A stretch of 64,000 bases of DNA from JAPLST01 sp964397565 (GCA_964397565.1 CAYNJC010000003.1:116537-180536); one strand, 5' to 3'; shown: positions 42,522 through 52,050, numbered from the stretch's first letter. Program-made: numbers and translations. The notes: a model not told the origin generated them from the letters alone.

Positions 42522-43397
42522 GTGGTGTGGCGTGGCGCACAGGCTGATCCGGCTTACTTCACTCCGCCGGCCGATGCGGAAGTTGCCACCGCCGGCGTGA
42601 CGTTGCCAAAGGTACTGGGGGTGTGGCAGACGCCCGCGCTCGAATGGCTGCCGGCCGAGCGCATGTTCGAGCGCATTGATGGCCGTGCCTCGTTTTATGA
42701 GCAATTTGGCGCGCGCGGCTTGCTGTATGCCGGCTGGTCGTCGCCCGCCGGCGCGTGGGATTTATATCTCTATGTGATGAATGATGCCACCGGCGCGCGC
42801 GGCGCGTTTCTGGCCGAGGCCAACGGCGCCAACCAGCATTTTTCGCTCAAGCCGCATATCCGCGGCACGCCAGGCACTCTGTTTTTCCTGCACGGTGCGG
42901 CCTATGGCCAATTGATCGCAGTGCAGCCTGCCGCACCGCCGTCGAGCGTCACCGACTTGACCGCGCGCATCATCGCGTTGCTGCCGGCGGTCGCCGACGA
43001 GATCGATCCCAGCACGTATCTGCGCCACCCGGCCGTGGCGGCCGACTCCCTTGAATATAGCGAAGCCGATGCCTTCGGCTACCAAAGTTTGGCGCGCATC
43101 TACAGTGCCCAAGCCGTCCTGCAGGAGGAGTCCGCGACGTGGTTCATTGCGACGCTGAGCAATCATGCGGGGGCCGCAGATGTTGTGCGGCGTTACACCG
43201 AGGAGCTGCGCACGTTTGGTGCCACGGATATGTTCACCAATGACTATGCCGTCGGCGGCCAGATGCTCGGCGCTTGGGAATTACTGGCGCGCACCAACAC
43301 TATTATCTACGGCATTCGCGACGCCGGCTCGCACACGGCGCTCACCCAGCACTGGCACGCGCTGCAGCACCACCTGCAGCGCGGCCCGACCCCATGA
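42522..43397 (+). CDS. Exported DUF6599-like protein (start uncertain)
   Basis: 291 residues from the first GTG. The pattern RMFERIDGRASFYEQFGARGLL resembles the INGGAE-x-Y-x-x-x-G-F region of DUF6599 proteins. The frame is open upstream to 42453 and encodes a hydrophobic segment, ILKLLLLCLPPLIAGWVVWR, that would be a complete signal anchor, but no ATG, GTG or TTG lies before it; an ATA codon at 42474 is where a start would be expected. The GTG at 42522 would cut the helix. It sits between the exported AKR and DUF362 genes and overlaps the latter by 4 bp, so it belongs to the redox operon. Confidence 0.65.
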   Translation: MVWRGAQADPAYFTPPADAEVATAGVTLPKVLGVWQTPALEWLPAERMFERIDGRASFYEQFGARGLLYAGWSSPAGAWDLYLYVMNDATGARGAFLAEANGANQHFSLKPHIRGTPGTLFFLHGAAYGQLIAVQPAAPPSSVTDLTARIIALLPAVADEIDPSTYLRHPAVAADSLEYSEADAFGYQSLARIYSAQAVLQEESATWFIATLSNHAGAADVVRRYTEELRTFGATDMFTNDYAVGGQMLGAWELLARTNTIIYGIRDAGSHTALTQHWHALQHHLQRGPTP

Positions 43398-44374
43398 AAG
43401 AAACACCGCCACCTGCCGCATGGACCCGGCGTGAACTGCTGCAACGCGCGGCGGGCGCGGCCGCGTTGGCGGCGTTGAGCGGCGGTGCCGGCTGGGTTTT
43501 CCGCAATCGTCGCCTGGTGCCCCCGTCGCGCACCTTGACGACCATCACGCCCTTTGCTGTGCCCGGCACGGCGTCCGAGATGGTGATTGCGCGCGGCACC
43601 GACGGCGCGGCCTTGGTGCGCGCCGCCGTGGCTGAACTGGGCGGCATGCAGCGCTTTGTCAAGCCCGGCGATCGGGTGCTGGTCAAGCCCAACTGCGCGT
43701 TTGACCGGCCGCCGCATCTGGGCGCGACGACCTCGCCCGAGGTCCTCGGCGAAGTGGTGCGCTTGTGTGTCGCGACGGGCGCAATGGTGCGCGTGACCGA
43801 CAATCCGATCAATGATGCCGAAGGCTGTTTCGTCAAGTCCGGACTCAAGGACGCGACCATCAAGGCCGGCGGCGAGCTGTGGCTGCCGGCACCGGCGCTC
43901 TTCCGCATGACCCGCATCGGCACCCAAAAAATCACTGCGTGGGATGCTCTGGCCACGCCGCTGGTCTGGGCCACCAAGGTGATTGGCGTGCCAACCGTCA
44001 AGTCGCACAATCTTTGCGGCGCATCATTGACCATGAAAAACTGGTACGGCTTTCTGGGCAACGCGCGCAGTCGCTTGCATCAATCCATTCACGAGGCCAT
44101 TGCCGATCTGGCGCAATTCATCACACCCACGCTGGTCGTGCTGGACGGCATGCGCATGCTGGTGCGCAACGGGCCGACCGGCGGCAGCGCGGCCGATGTC
44201 ATGCCCGGCAATGTGGTCGCAGTCGGCACCGATCAAGTCGCGCTGGACACGTTCGGCGCCGAGCTGCTCGGCCTCGCGCCGCAAGAGGTTGCCTATCTGG
44301 GCCTGGCCGCGCAACTGGGCGTGGGCGTCTTGGATCGCGCAAAACTGCGGATCATGAAAGAGGTGCGCGCATGA
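43394..44374 (+). CDS. Tat-exported DUF362 protein
   Basis: 326 residues. A twin-arginine signal (WTRRELLQRAAGAAALAAL) is followed by the DUF362 core: VKPGDRVLVKPNCAF, TSPEVLGEVVRLC, VPTVKSHNLCGASLTMKNWYG and LVVLDGMRMLVRNGPTGG. DUF362 proteins usually accompany ferredoxin-type modules; here the cluster domain is absent and clusters are supplied by the neighbours. Function in the family is not established. The ATG overlaps the previous stop and the end overlaps the next ATG (both ATGA), giving tight coupling. Confidence 0.88.
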   Translation: MKETPPPAAWTRRELLQRAAGAAALAALSGGAGWVFRNRRLVPPSRTLTTITPFAVPGTASEMVIARGTDGAALVRAAVAELGGMQRFVKPGDRVLVKPNCAFDRPPHLGATTSPEVLGEVVRLCVATGAMVRVTDNPINDAEGCFVKSGLKDATIKAGGELWLPAPALFRMTRIGTQKITAWDALATPLVWATKVIGVPTVKSHNLCGASLTMKNWYGFLGNARSRLHQSIHEAIADLAQFITPTLVVLDGMRMLVRNGPTGGSAADVMPGNVVAVGTDQVALDTFGAELLGLAPQEVAYLGLAAQLGVGVLDRAKLRIMKEVRA

Positions 44375-45861
44375 AGGCCCTGCGGCGCTATTATCAAGTG
44401 TTCTTCCTGGCGCTGTTCGGCGTGCTGATCTACCTTACCGCACAAGGTCGGCTGAAGGGCTATCCGGTCACCTTGTTTCTCGACAGTTCGGCGCTGAACG
44501 GCATCGGTGCGCTGTTGGCCTCGTGGAATGTCGCGCACACGATCTGGATTGGCTTCGGCATTCTGGCGCTGACCGCACTGTTCGGCCGCTTCTTCTGCGG
44601 CTGGCTGTGTCCGCTCGGCGCGATGTTGCAATGCATGAGCTGGCTGTTCGAACCGCGCGCGGTCAAAGCCCGGATCGAGCGCAATCGCTATGTCACGGCG
44701 CAAGTGTACAAATATGTTTTGCTGGTGCTTCTGTTGGTCTGTGCCACATGGGGCATGCTGCAAATCGGCTGGTTTGATCCAATCGCATTATTGACACGCA
44801 GCACGGCTACGTTTCTGGCGCCGCTGGTCGGTGACGCGCGGCATATGTATGGGCGCAGCGTGCCGGTGCGCTGTTTTCAAGGCGCGCCGCTGATCGCGGG
44901 CGTGTTTGTCGGCCTGCTGCTGCTTAACGCATATCGCCCGCGCTTCTGGTGCCGCTATGTCTGCCCGCTCGGCGCACTGCTCGGCGCGGCAGCGCGCTGG
45001 ATGCCCTTCGGCATTGTGCGCGACACCCACACCTGCACGAACTGCGGCTTGTGCGAGAGTGTCTGTCCGGCCGCGTGCGCGCCGAGCACGACATTGCGCC
45101 AGCATGAGTGTTTTCTGTGCTGGAACTGCGTGGCGCGCTGCCCGGAAAAATCGCTGACCTGGGGCATGTTGCGCACCCGCCAAAAAAATGCGTCGGCACC
45201 CGACCTAACCCGACGCATGTTTCTCGGTGCGTTGGGCGGCGGCATTGCCGCGATCGCGGCGCTGCGCCTGCCCGGCCTTGGCCGTGGACGCGGTGCGCCG
45301 GCCGTGATTCGTCCGCCCGGCGCGCTGCCCGAAGCGGATTTTCTGGAACGCTGTCTCAAGTGCGGCCAATGCATGAAAGTCTGCCCGACCAATGTCCTGC
45401 AGCCCGCCTTGTCGGAAGCCGGCGTGGAAGGCTTGCTCACGCCGGTGCTGAACATGACCTATGGTTATTGCGAGTTGAATTGCACCTTGTGCAGCCAAGT
45501 CTGCCCGACCGGCGCGATCCGGCGCATGACCATTGCCGAAAAGCTCGGCCAGCCGGACGGCAAGCCGATCAAACTTGGCACCGCGTTCTTTGATCGTGGC
45601 CGCTGCCTGCCGTGGGCGATGATGCGCAATTGCTTGGTCTGCCAGGAAGTCTGCCCGGTCTCGCCCAAGGCGATTTACACGCTTGAGGAAGAAGTAGTGA
45701 TGCCGGACGGCACGCGGCTGCGACTGCGCCGTCCGTATATCGACCCGGCCAAATGCATTGGCTGCGGCCTGTGCCAGCACGAATGCCCGTTGCACGACCG
45801 GCCGGCGATCCGGGTCAGCGCGGTGGGCGAGAGCCGCGCCGGCGGCGGCTTCTATCTCTGA
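44371..45861 (+). CDS. NapH-NapG-like polyferredoxin fusion, membrane bound
   Basis: 496 residues. The N-terminal part has four or five TM helices with the two NapH-type motifs CGWLCPLG and CRYVCPLG, then CTNCGLCESVCP and CFLCWNCVARCP. In the middle an embedded twin-arginine-like segment (DLTRRMFLGALGGGIAAIAA) marks the joint to a NapG-like half with CLKCGQCMKVCP, CTLCSQVCP, CLVCQEVCP and CIGCGLCQHECP. In nitrate-reductase systems NapH and NapG are separate and pass quinol electrons to the periplasm. Here they are one chain with no NapA in sight, so the acceptor is probably the operon's exported AKR; that is inference. Confidence 0.88.
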   Translation: MKALRRYYQVFFLALFGVLIYLTAQGRLKGYPVTLFLDSSALNGIGALLASWNVAHTIWIGFGILALTALFGRFFCGWLCPLGAMLQCMSWLFEPRAVKARIERNRYVTAQVYKYVLLVLLLVCATWGMLQIGWFDPIALLTRSTATFLAPLVGDARHMYGRSVPVRCFQGAPLIAGVFVGLLLLNAYRPRFWCRYVCPLGALLGAAARWMPFGIVRDTHTCTNCGLCESVCPAACAPSTTLRQHECFLCWNCVARCPEKSLTWGMLRTRQKNASAPDLTRRMFLGALGGGIAAIAALRLPGLGRGRGAPAVIRPPGALPEADFLERCLKCGQCMKVCPTNVLQPALSEAGVEGLLTPVLNMTYGYCELNCTLCSQVCPTGAIRRMTIAEKLGQPDGKPIKLGTAFFDRGRCLPWAMMRNCLVCQEVCPVSPKAIYTLEEEVVMPDGTRLRLRRPYIDPAKCIGCGLCQHECPLHDRPAIRVSAVGESRAGGGFYL

Positions 45862-46076
45862 AATGCGGGCGTGATGGAAGGATGGAAGCTTGGATGAATG
45901 GAGAAAGTAAGCAATGCAAGCGTGTGAACAATCTTGACGTGGAGCCTGGGAGTGATCTCCGTGCCGCGATGGTTGCCGCCCGTTGGTGAAAGAGCAGCAG
46001 GCCGGCTGGTCAGTGCGGCGGTGGCATAGGGCACACAGAGAGCAGCCAGCGCGCGAGTGTTCCCAAAAGAAAATTC

Positions 46077-46256
46077 ATGCGCGCGTGGGTTATCATGGCA
46101 AACCTGTCGAGTTATATGTTGCTGCTGGCTCTTATGGTGATTGCACGCCAGTACCCAGCCTGTTGTGAGAGGCTGTTCGACGTGTTCCGGCCGGCGAGCG
46201 AGGCCATGCTGGAAATCGTGTCGTGGCTGGCTGCTCTGGGCCTTGCACCACCATAA
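46077..46256 (+). CDS. Possible 59-residue small membrane protein
   Basis: ATG to TAA frame with a hydrophobic segment (SSYMLLLALMVIARQYP) followed by an amphipathic helix (CCERLFDVFRPASEAMLEIV). A second ATG at 46095 would give 53 residues. No Shine-Dalgarno is evident, and the region carries repeats, so it may be a relic. Composition is protein-like. Confidence 0.3.
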   Translation: MRAWVIMANLSSYMLLLALMVIARQYPACCERLFDVFRPASEAMLEIVSWLAALGLAPP

Positions 46257-46401
46257 AACCGCAGGCAGACGACCAGCCATGCCATTTGGGTTCGCGTGAA
46301 ACAAAGCCGCGGGAAGCGGCTCCATAAAACCATGCGCGGTGCATAAGTTTTCCAAACACATGCCCCGACAAATCCGATGTCTATGACGCCGCCAGCGGTG
46401 C

Positions 46402-46430
46402 TTGTGGGCGCACTGCGAATATGCTATAAT
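46402..46430 (+). promoter_or_regulatory. Promoter of the secreted protein/amylase operon
   Basis: TTGTGG at 46402-46407, 17-bp spacer, TATAAT at 46425-46430, 25 bp before the ATG at 46456. Confidence 0.68.
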
Positions 46431-46455
46431 AACGTTACGAATATGGTAGTTTAGC

Positions 46456-47013
46456 ATGCGACCACCTCTGTTCATCTGTGCGCTTGTCCTGCTGCTCGCC
46501 GCCAACACGGCCCGGGCAACCAATTGGCATTGCTATTACACCAATTGCCTGTTCGTCTTTGTGCCGCAGGTGGTCCAGGGCGCGACGGTGACGACGGCGC
46601 GCGTCGAGCTTGAGTATCTGTGCCGCGCCGAACGCTATGGCGCGGTCACCAACACCACGGTCGCCGGTCGCAGCACGCAGCCACTCGCGCCCTGCCGGGG
46701 CGGCTTTGGCGCGTATGTCTATTTCGGCGCGCAGCAGCATCGTCTGTGGGAACCCTTTGACGCCGGCGTGATCATTGCCACGCTGGCGCAGTGCGGCACC
46801 AATGCCACGCAGCAGTTTGCGCGCAACGTTGTCTATTATCAGCAACACGACGGCATCGTGCGCGCCTGCGGTCCACCCAGTCTGGCCGACCGTGTCGAAG
46901 AGCGTGCGGCAAATGCCGCGCGGCAATTGCAGCAGACCGTCCGGCAGCACACGCAGCAAACCGTGCGCACCAATGCCGTCCTTTTCATCGCCCAATGGGG
47001 CTATGTCAGTTAA
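46456..47013 (+). CDS. Small secreted protein upstream of the amylase
   Basis: 185 residues with a signal peptide (PPLFICALVLLLAANTARA). The mature part has beta strands with paired cysteines (WHCYYTNC; LAPCRGGFGAYVYF) up to about 130, then an amphipathic helix rich in Gln/Arg (AARQLQQTVRQHTQQTVR). Its stop is 14 bp before the amylase start and it has its own promoter, so it is probably coexpressed with the amylase. No family recognised. Confidence 0.68.
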   Translation: MRPPLFICALVLLLAANTARATNWHCYYTNCLFVFVPQVVQGATVTTARVELEYLCRAERYGAVTNTTVAGRSTQPLAPCRGGFGAYVYFGAQQHRLWEPFDAGVIIATLAQCGTNATQQFARNVVYYQQHDGIVRACGPPSLADRVEERAANAARQLQQTVRQHTQQTVRTNAVLFIAQWGYVS

Positions 47014-47027
47014 GTATGGAGATCCGC

Positions 47028-50000
47028 ATGCGTACCTGTGCAGGCTATGTTGTCTTTGCCGTTTTGTTGGTGCAGCACATGTCCGGCGCGCCGCTGACAG
47101 CGGCCAATCAAGCGTGGAACACGCGCAGCAATTGGACTGGGCATGTCTATCGTCCCTCGAAGTCCGACTGGCGTTCGACCGTCTGTTTCCAATTGATGAC
47201 CGACCGCTTCTTTGACGGTTGTCCCACCAATAATGAACTGGCCTATGGCGGTTACGATGTGAAAGACCGCTCCTTGCGGCACGGCGGCGATTTCGAGGGT
47301 GTGCGCCGCAAGACCGACTACCTGAAGGGCCTGGGCGTCGATATGATCTGGATTTCACCGGTCTTTCAGAACAAGTGGAATGACTATCATGGCTACGGCC
47401 AGATCGACCGGACCTTGTTCGACCAGCGCTGGGGCACCGTGACCGATTTCCGCAACATGGCCGACGCGCTGCACCAAAACGACTTGTACCTCTGCATCGA
47501 TGAAGTGTCGAATCACGGCGGCAATTTGCTGTATGGTTCCGGCGGGCTGTACGACTGGCCAACGTTTCACATGCATGCGGACGAACACACGCTGCACTAT
47601 TACACCAACAGCGAAACGCATCTCGATTACACCGTCAACAACACCTATTCATCCATCGGCAACTACGGCAGCAACTACGACACCAGCGGCAACCCCGTCT
47701 CGGATAGCGGCACGGGCGGCTTTTTCGCCGATGATTTCCATCACAACGGCAACTGCTCGTTTGACAGCTCATGGCAACAATGGCTGGGCGAGTTTCCCGG
47801 CGTGGGCTATGATGACTTCGCCACCGAGCGCGCCAGTTGCATTGCCAGCCATCTTGACGGCTTCAAAGCCCTGATGCGTCAGGACATTGACGCGATTCGC
47901 GAAGACACACCGATGGAAATGCTGGTCTACTATTTCCAACAGTGGTGCCCGGCCTCACGCGTCTACGGCCGCGACTATGTGGCGAAAAGCAACTTCTTCA
48001 TGTTTGGCGAATATTTCACCTCGTTTGATTATGCCAAAAAAATGACCGGCAAGAATGCCAATGGCACGGACTTCTGCCTGAACTCCGGCGTGGATTACCG
48101 CGCGTACTTTGATTTTTTCCGCCCGGCTGTTGCGGACCAGAACAACGGCAATCTCAGCAAATTGAAGAACACCTACGACGCCTACAAAGCCAGTTATGAT
48201 TTCAACGACTGGGCCGACAATCTAACCAAGTACACCATGTTGACGTTCTATAACAATCACGATCAGCCGCGCCTCTCGACCTGGACCGACGGCGACGCGA
48301 AGACGCGCCTGGCGTCCGGCATTGTGCTCACCTGGCCGGGTATTCCCTGTCTATATCACGGTGACGAGCAGGGCTTCAAGACCGCCTTTGACGGCGACAA
48401 GAATGTGCGCGAAGATTACATGGTCAGCGCCGCCTATGTGACCGACGGCGGCGTGACCAACCGCGCCCGCGTCAACAATTTCAACATGTGCCACGAGAAC
48501 TATCAATGGATCGCGAAGATCGCCAACTATCGCCGGCTGTATCCGGCGCTCTGGCAAACCGACGAATTGTATGAGCGCTGGCACCAGAACAACAATGACA
48601 ACGGCGTCTATGCCTTTACGCGCGTGTGGGGCACGGCAACCAATTGGGTGCTGGCCGTGTTTAACACCTGGAGCGGTTCGCAGACGTATGGTCCCATGGC
48701 CACGGGCTGGGCGGATGGAACGGTGGTGGTGAATGTGATGAACACCAGCGAAACGGCCACGATCACCGGCGGGAACATGTCGGGCAGTTGCATTGGCTAT
48801 GGCCTGCAAATCTGGGTCGATCAAACCAATCTGCGCACGCTGGATCCGGTGGTCGAGAGCATGACGCCCGCCCACGATGCCTGGCCGGCCGCGCCGGTGA
48901 CCAATATTATCCTGACGTTCAGCAAACCGATGGCGTGGGGTGCATTGACCAACGCATTCCGGATCAACAATCAACCGGTCAATCCAGCGCACTTGTCTTT
49001 GTACAACGGCAACACCACCTTGGCCTACGCGAGTCCGACCCCCTTGGCAGACGGGATTAATTATATTAGTGTTTTGACGAATGCCTATGATACAGCCAAC
49101 AATCAGCACTTATTTGCCAATTACGCCGCGCGCATCCGGATCGGGTCAACCACCAATCCGGTGGTCAACTATGATTTGGCCAGCGATGCCACCTTGATTA
49201 ATGACGGCGGCGGCTACAATAATGTGCATGTCACGCTGACGCACAAAGCCACAGGCGCCGCGTGGTTCCGCTGCAGCAATGATGGCACGACCTGGGGCGC
49301 CTGGACGACGTATACCAATGTGTCAACCTGGACACTGGCCGGTGTGGGCGGCACGCGCCGGGTGTGGGTGCAGTACTGGGCGGACGGCAGTGCGGCCGCG
49401 ATCATTTATGCGGATGCGAATGAAAGCACGAGCTTGCAGGCCAACTTCATTGCCACGCCGCAGCTTGGTGCCGAGCCCTTGACGGTGTATTTCACCAATA
49501 CGGCCAGCACCAGCACGGCCGCGATCGTTTCGTATCGCTGGGACTTCGGCGACAGCACGACCGCCAGCGATGCCCATCCGGTGCACACCTATGCGGGCAA
49601 TGGCGATTACACAGTGCGACTGGTTGTGTATGATGGCTTTGCGACCGCGACTAACACCAAACAGCGCTATATCTCGGTGGCCTATCGCGCGACGAATGCA
49701 TGGGATGACATGGAAAGTTCAGCAGCGTATGCGGGTGGTATCATCGGCAACAATGGCGGCAGTGGCTTCGGCGTCTGGCAAGCCGGCAATTTGACCGACG
49801 GCGGCACGTGGTGGAGCGGCACAGAAATAGCCGGTTCGCATTGCCTGGGGGTATGGGCCAATGCCGCGGATGTCAGTAAACAATATTCGTTGCGCCGCAG
49901 CCTGGCACTGGCGCTGACGAACGAGAGCACGGTAAGCGTGACCGTGCGTGGCTCGGCCAATCTGTGGAGCTGGACTGAAGCGCGCATCGCCTTTGTTCTG

Positions 50001-51908
50001 CGCAACGGCAACAGCGCCGATCATTCGGCCGGCCAACGCCTGGCGCTGTTTTTTGCCTGCAGCGACAGCGCCAACACCAACCTGTATTGGTATGATGGCA
50101 GCGACCATAAAGCGTCCGTGACCTATACCCAGAACCATATCTACCATTTCGTCATTGCGCTCAATCCGGCCAGCAACACGTATACCTTTACCGTCACGGA
50201 CGACAACGACAGCAACAATAAGGACACGCGCAGCGGTACCTTGACCGGCACGGCCGGCGCGCCGATTGATTCGTTCGCCATCTATGAGAAATTGGGGACA
50301 TCGCAACACGATGTGCACTGGGATACTTTCTGCGCAGTGGGTTACTCCAATCCGCTGCAGGCAGCATTCTCGGCCACGCCGACCAACGGCCCCGCGCCGC
50401 TGGCGGTGCACTTTTCCGACGCCTCGCCGGGCAATCCCACTGCGTGGTCTTGGGATTTTGACAACAACGGCAGTATCGAGACCAGTGATCAAAACCCAGA
50501 TTATCTGTTTCCCACCGCGGGCACGTATGCGGTCAAACTGGTAATCAGTAATGGGGCGAGTGTTGCGACGACCATCAAAACGAGTTACATCATTGTCGGC
50601 GCGCCCATCACGCCCGGTGCGCCGGACGCGCTGACCTGCACTGCCTTTGCCCACCGCGTGGATCTGGCGTGGAACAAGAATGCGTCCAATGACGCCGTCG
50701 TGCTGGTGCGCAACGCCAGTGGCACGTTTGGCGCGCCGGCCAATGGCACGTGGTATAGCGCCGGCCAAACCTGTGCTGGAGGGAGCGTTATCTATCAGGG
50801 CGCGGCCACCTGGGCGAGCGACACCAATCGCCCGCCCGCCAGCGCGCACTACTATAAGACCTGGTCGGTCAATGCGGCGACAAACTATTCATTGACCGGC
50901 GCAACAGCGAATACCACGACCTTGCCGTTTGACGCGCCGTCAGCGCTGACCGTCGTGGCGCATGTTGATGCGCTGGATCTGGCCTGGATGACCAACAATG
51001 CCGGCACGGGCGTGATGCTGGTGCGCAACACCAGCGGTTCGTTTTACGATCCGGTTGACGGCACGACCTATGCCGACGGCAGCAGCGCCTTAGGCGGCAC
51101 GATCGTGTATCACGGCAAAAACATGTCATTGACGGATGCAGGCTTGGGATATAACACCTTGTATCACTACAAGCTGTGGTCGCTGGACGACCAGGGCGGC
51201 GGCAACTATCCGTATTATTCCGCCGCCGCCGCGAGTGCGAGTAAGAGCACTGGCGATGGGTTGCCGAGCTTCACCAATCTTACCTTCACTGCTGCCGCGG
51301 ACGCGGCCTTGTATGCGACGGCCCTGTCGGGCGGCGTGTGGTATGTGGCTAGCGACGCGTACTGGTGGACCAATGGCGCGGCCCCGGCGGCGGGGGCGCG
51401 GGTGCTGACCGATGGCGTGCGCAATCCTGAGTACGGCGCAGTGGAAGTCGCACTGGAAGTGCAGGCGTGGGCGGCGCAGCCCTACCAACGCGCCGGCATC
51501 ATTGCGTGCTATCACCTCGGCGCCGGCGGCACGCAAGAATATTATACGCTGACGATCACCAATGCGTCCACCATGCAACTGGTCATGGCGCGCTGGCAGG
51601 GTGCGACGGAGTCAGTCCTCGCTACCAACAATGCCGGCATGGCATTCGATGCGATGGCAGTCTACCGCTTGGTATTGACGCTGAACAACGGCACGTATCG
51701 AGGCATTGTGCTGACCGGCGATGTCGAGATCTGCCGGGTGAATGGCAGCGACAGCACGATTGCGGCCGGCAAGGTGGGCGTCTATGCGGGCTATGGCTCC
51801 GGCGCGCACTTTGGCGGATTCAGCACGCAGATACCGGAACCGGCGCTGCTGGTGTGGTCGGTGCTGATGGCAGGTATGGCGGCCATGCGGCGCGCGGGGC
51901 GGCGCTAG
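47028..51908 (+). CDS. Secreted GH13 alpha-amylase-type enzyme with PKD domains and PEP-CTERM anchor
   Basis: 1626 residues with a signal peptide. The GH13 barrel spans about 45-560 with all conserved regions: CIDEVSNH (158-163), nucleophile Asp293 in IDAIREDT, acid Glu328 in FMFGE and NHD at 410-412. A bacterial Ig-like segment follows, then PKD domains near 800 (YRWDFGDSTTA) and 1120 (WSWDFDNNGSIET), a laminin/concanavalin-like stretch between them, and two similar fibronectin-like modules (VVLVRNASGTFGAP and VMLVRNTSGSFYDP). The C-terminus IPEPALLVWSVLMAGMAAMRRA is a PEP-CTERM signal. GGAG lies 6 bases before ATG 47028. It should hydrolyse or rearrange alpha-glucans at the cell surface. 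Confidence 0.92.
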   Translation: MRTCAGYVVFAVLLVQHMSGAPLTAANQAWNTRSNWTGHVYRPSKSDWRSTVCFQLMTDRFFDGCPTNNELAYGGYDVKDRSLRHGGDFEGVRRKTDYLKGLGVDMIWISPVFQNKWNDYHGYGQIDRTLFDQRWGTVTDFRNMADALHQNDLYLCIDEVSNHGGNLLYGSGGLYDWPTFHMHADEHTLHYYTNSETHLDYTVNNTYSSIGNYGSNYDTSGNPVSDSGTGGFFADDFHHNGNCSFDSSWQQWLGEFPGVGYDDFATERASCIASHLDGFKALMRQDIDAIREDTPMEMLVYYFQQWCPASRVYGRDYVAKSNFFMFGEYFTSFDYAKKMTGKNANGTDFCLNSGVDYRAYFDFFRPAVADQNNGNLSKLKNTYDAYKASYDFNDWADNLTKYTMLTFYNNHDQPRLSTWTDGDAKTRLASGIVLTWPGIPCLYHGDEQGFKTAFDGDKNVREDYMVSAAYVTDGGVTNRARVNNFNMCHENYQWIAKIANYRRLYPALWQTDELYERWHQNNNDNGVYAFTRVWGTATNWVLAVFNTWSGSQTYGPMATGWADGTVVVNVMNTSETATITGGNMSGSCIGYGLQIWVDQTNLRTLDPVVESMTPAHDAWPAAPVTNIILTFSKPMAWGALTNAFRINNQPVNPAHLSLYNGNTTLAYASPTPLADGINYISVLTNAYDTANNQHLFANYAARIRIGSTTNPVVNYDLASDATLINDGGGYNNVHVTLTHKATGAAWFRCSNDGTTWGAWTTYTNVSTWTLAGVGGTRRVWVQYWADGSAAAIIYADANESTSLQANFIATPQLGAEPLTVYFTNTASTSTAAIVSYRWDFGDSTTASDAHPVHTYAGNGDYTVRLVVYDGFATATNTKQRYISVAYRATNAWDDMESSAAYAGGIIGNNGGSGFGVWQAGNLTDGGTWWSGTEIAGSHCLGVWANAADVSKQYSLRRSLALALTNESTVSVTVRGSANLWSWTEARIAFVLRNGNSADHSAGQRLALFFACSDSANTNLYWYDGSDHKASVTYTQNHIYHFVIALNPASNTYTFTVTDDNDSNNKDTRSGTLTGTAGAPIDSFAIYEKLGTSQHDVHWDTFCAVGYSNPLQAAFSATPTNGPAPLAVHFSDASPGNPTAWSWDFDNNGSIETSDQNPDYLFPTAGTYAVKLVISNGASVATTIKTSYIIVGAPITPGAPDALTCTAFAHRVDLAWNKNASNDAVVLVRNASGTFGAPANGTWYSAGQTCAGGSVIYQGAATWASDTNRPPASAHYYKTWSVNAATNYSLTGATANTTTLPFDAPSALTVVAHVDALDLAWMTNNAGTGVMLVRNTSGSFYDPVDGTTYADGSSALGGTIVYHGKNMSLTDAGLGYNTLYHYKLWSLDDQGGGNYPYYSAAAASASKSTGDGLPSFTNLTFTAAADAALYATALSGGVWYVASDAYWWTNGAAPAAGARVLTDGVRNPEYGAVEVALEVQAWAAQPYQRAGIIACYHLGAGGTQEYYTLTITNASTMQLVMARWQGATESVLATNNAGMAFDAMAVYRLVLTLNNGTYRGIVLTGDVEICRVNGSDSTIAAGKVGVYAGYGSGAHFGGFSTQIPEPALLVWSVLMAGMAAMRRAGRR

Positions 51909-51951
51909 GGTTCCGCGCATAGACGCGGCATCTTGCCACGGTTCTGCAATG

Positions 51952-52050
51952 TGGGAGCGACCTCCGCGTCGCGAATGCTGCCACCGACGTACCGACGCAC
52001 TGACCACCGCCGCACCTCTGCGAAGTGGGAGCGACCTCCGCGTCGCGAAT
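51952..52050. repeat. Two near-identical units of the dispersed palindromic repeat
   Basis: TGGGAGCGACCTCCGCGTCG followed by CGAAT occurs at 51952-51976 and again at 52026-52050, in the gap between two convergent genes. A GC hairpin CCGCG-N6-CGCGG is at 51913-51928. Confidence 0.8.

Larger units (their letters stand above)
45862..46455. repeat. 594-bp intergenic region with repeats
   Basis: Holds GATGGAAG direct repeats (45873-45888), one unit of the dispersed palindromic family at 45947-45977 (plus orientation) and one at 46302-46323 (minus orientation). A small reading frame (46077-46256) and the promoter of the next gene lie inside. Nothing else is supported. Confidence 0.55.

Noticed and set aside
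44371..45861. Periplasmic nitrate reductase locus
   Set aside because: NapH and NapG motifs are present, but no NapA, NapB or NapD gene is near; the partners are an AKR and DUF362.
45852..46523. 223-codon minus-strand frame between the NapGH-like and small secreted genes
   Set aside because: It spans repeat units and a promoter and has repetitive, unprotein-like segments (SIHPSFHPSI from an octamer repeat).
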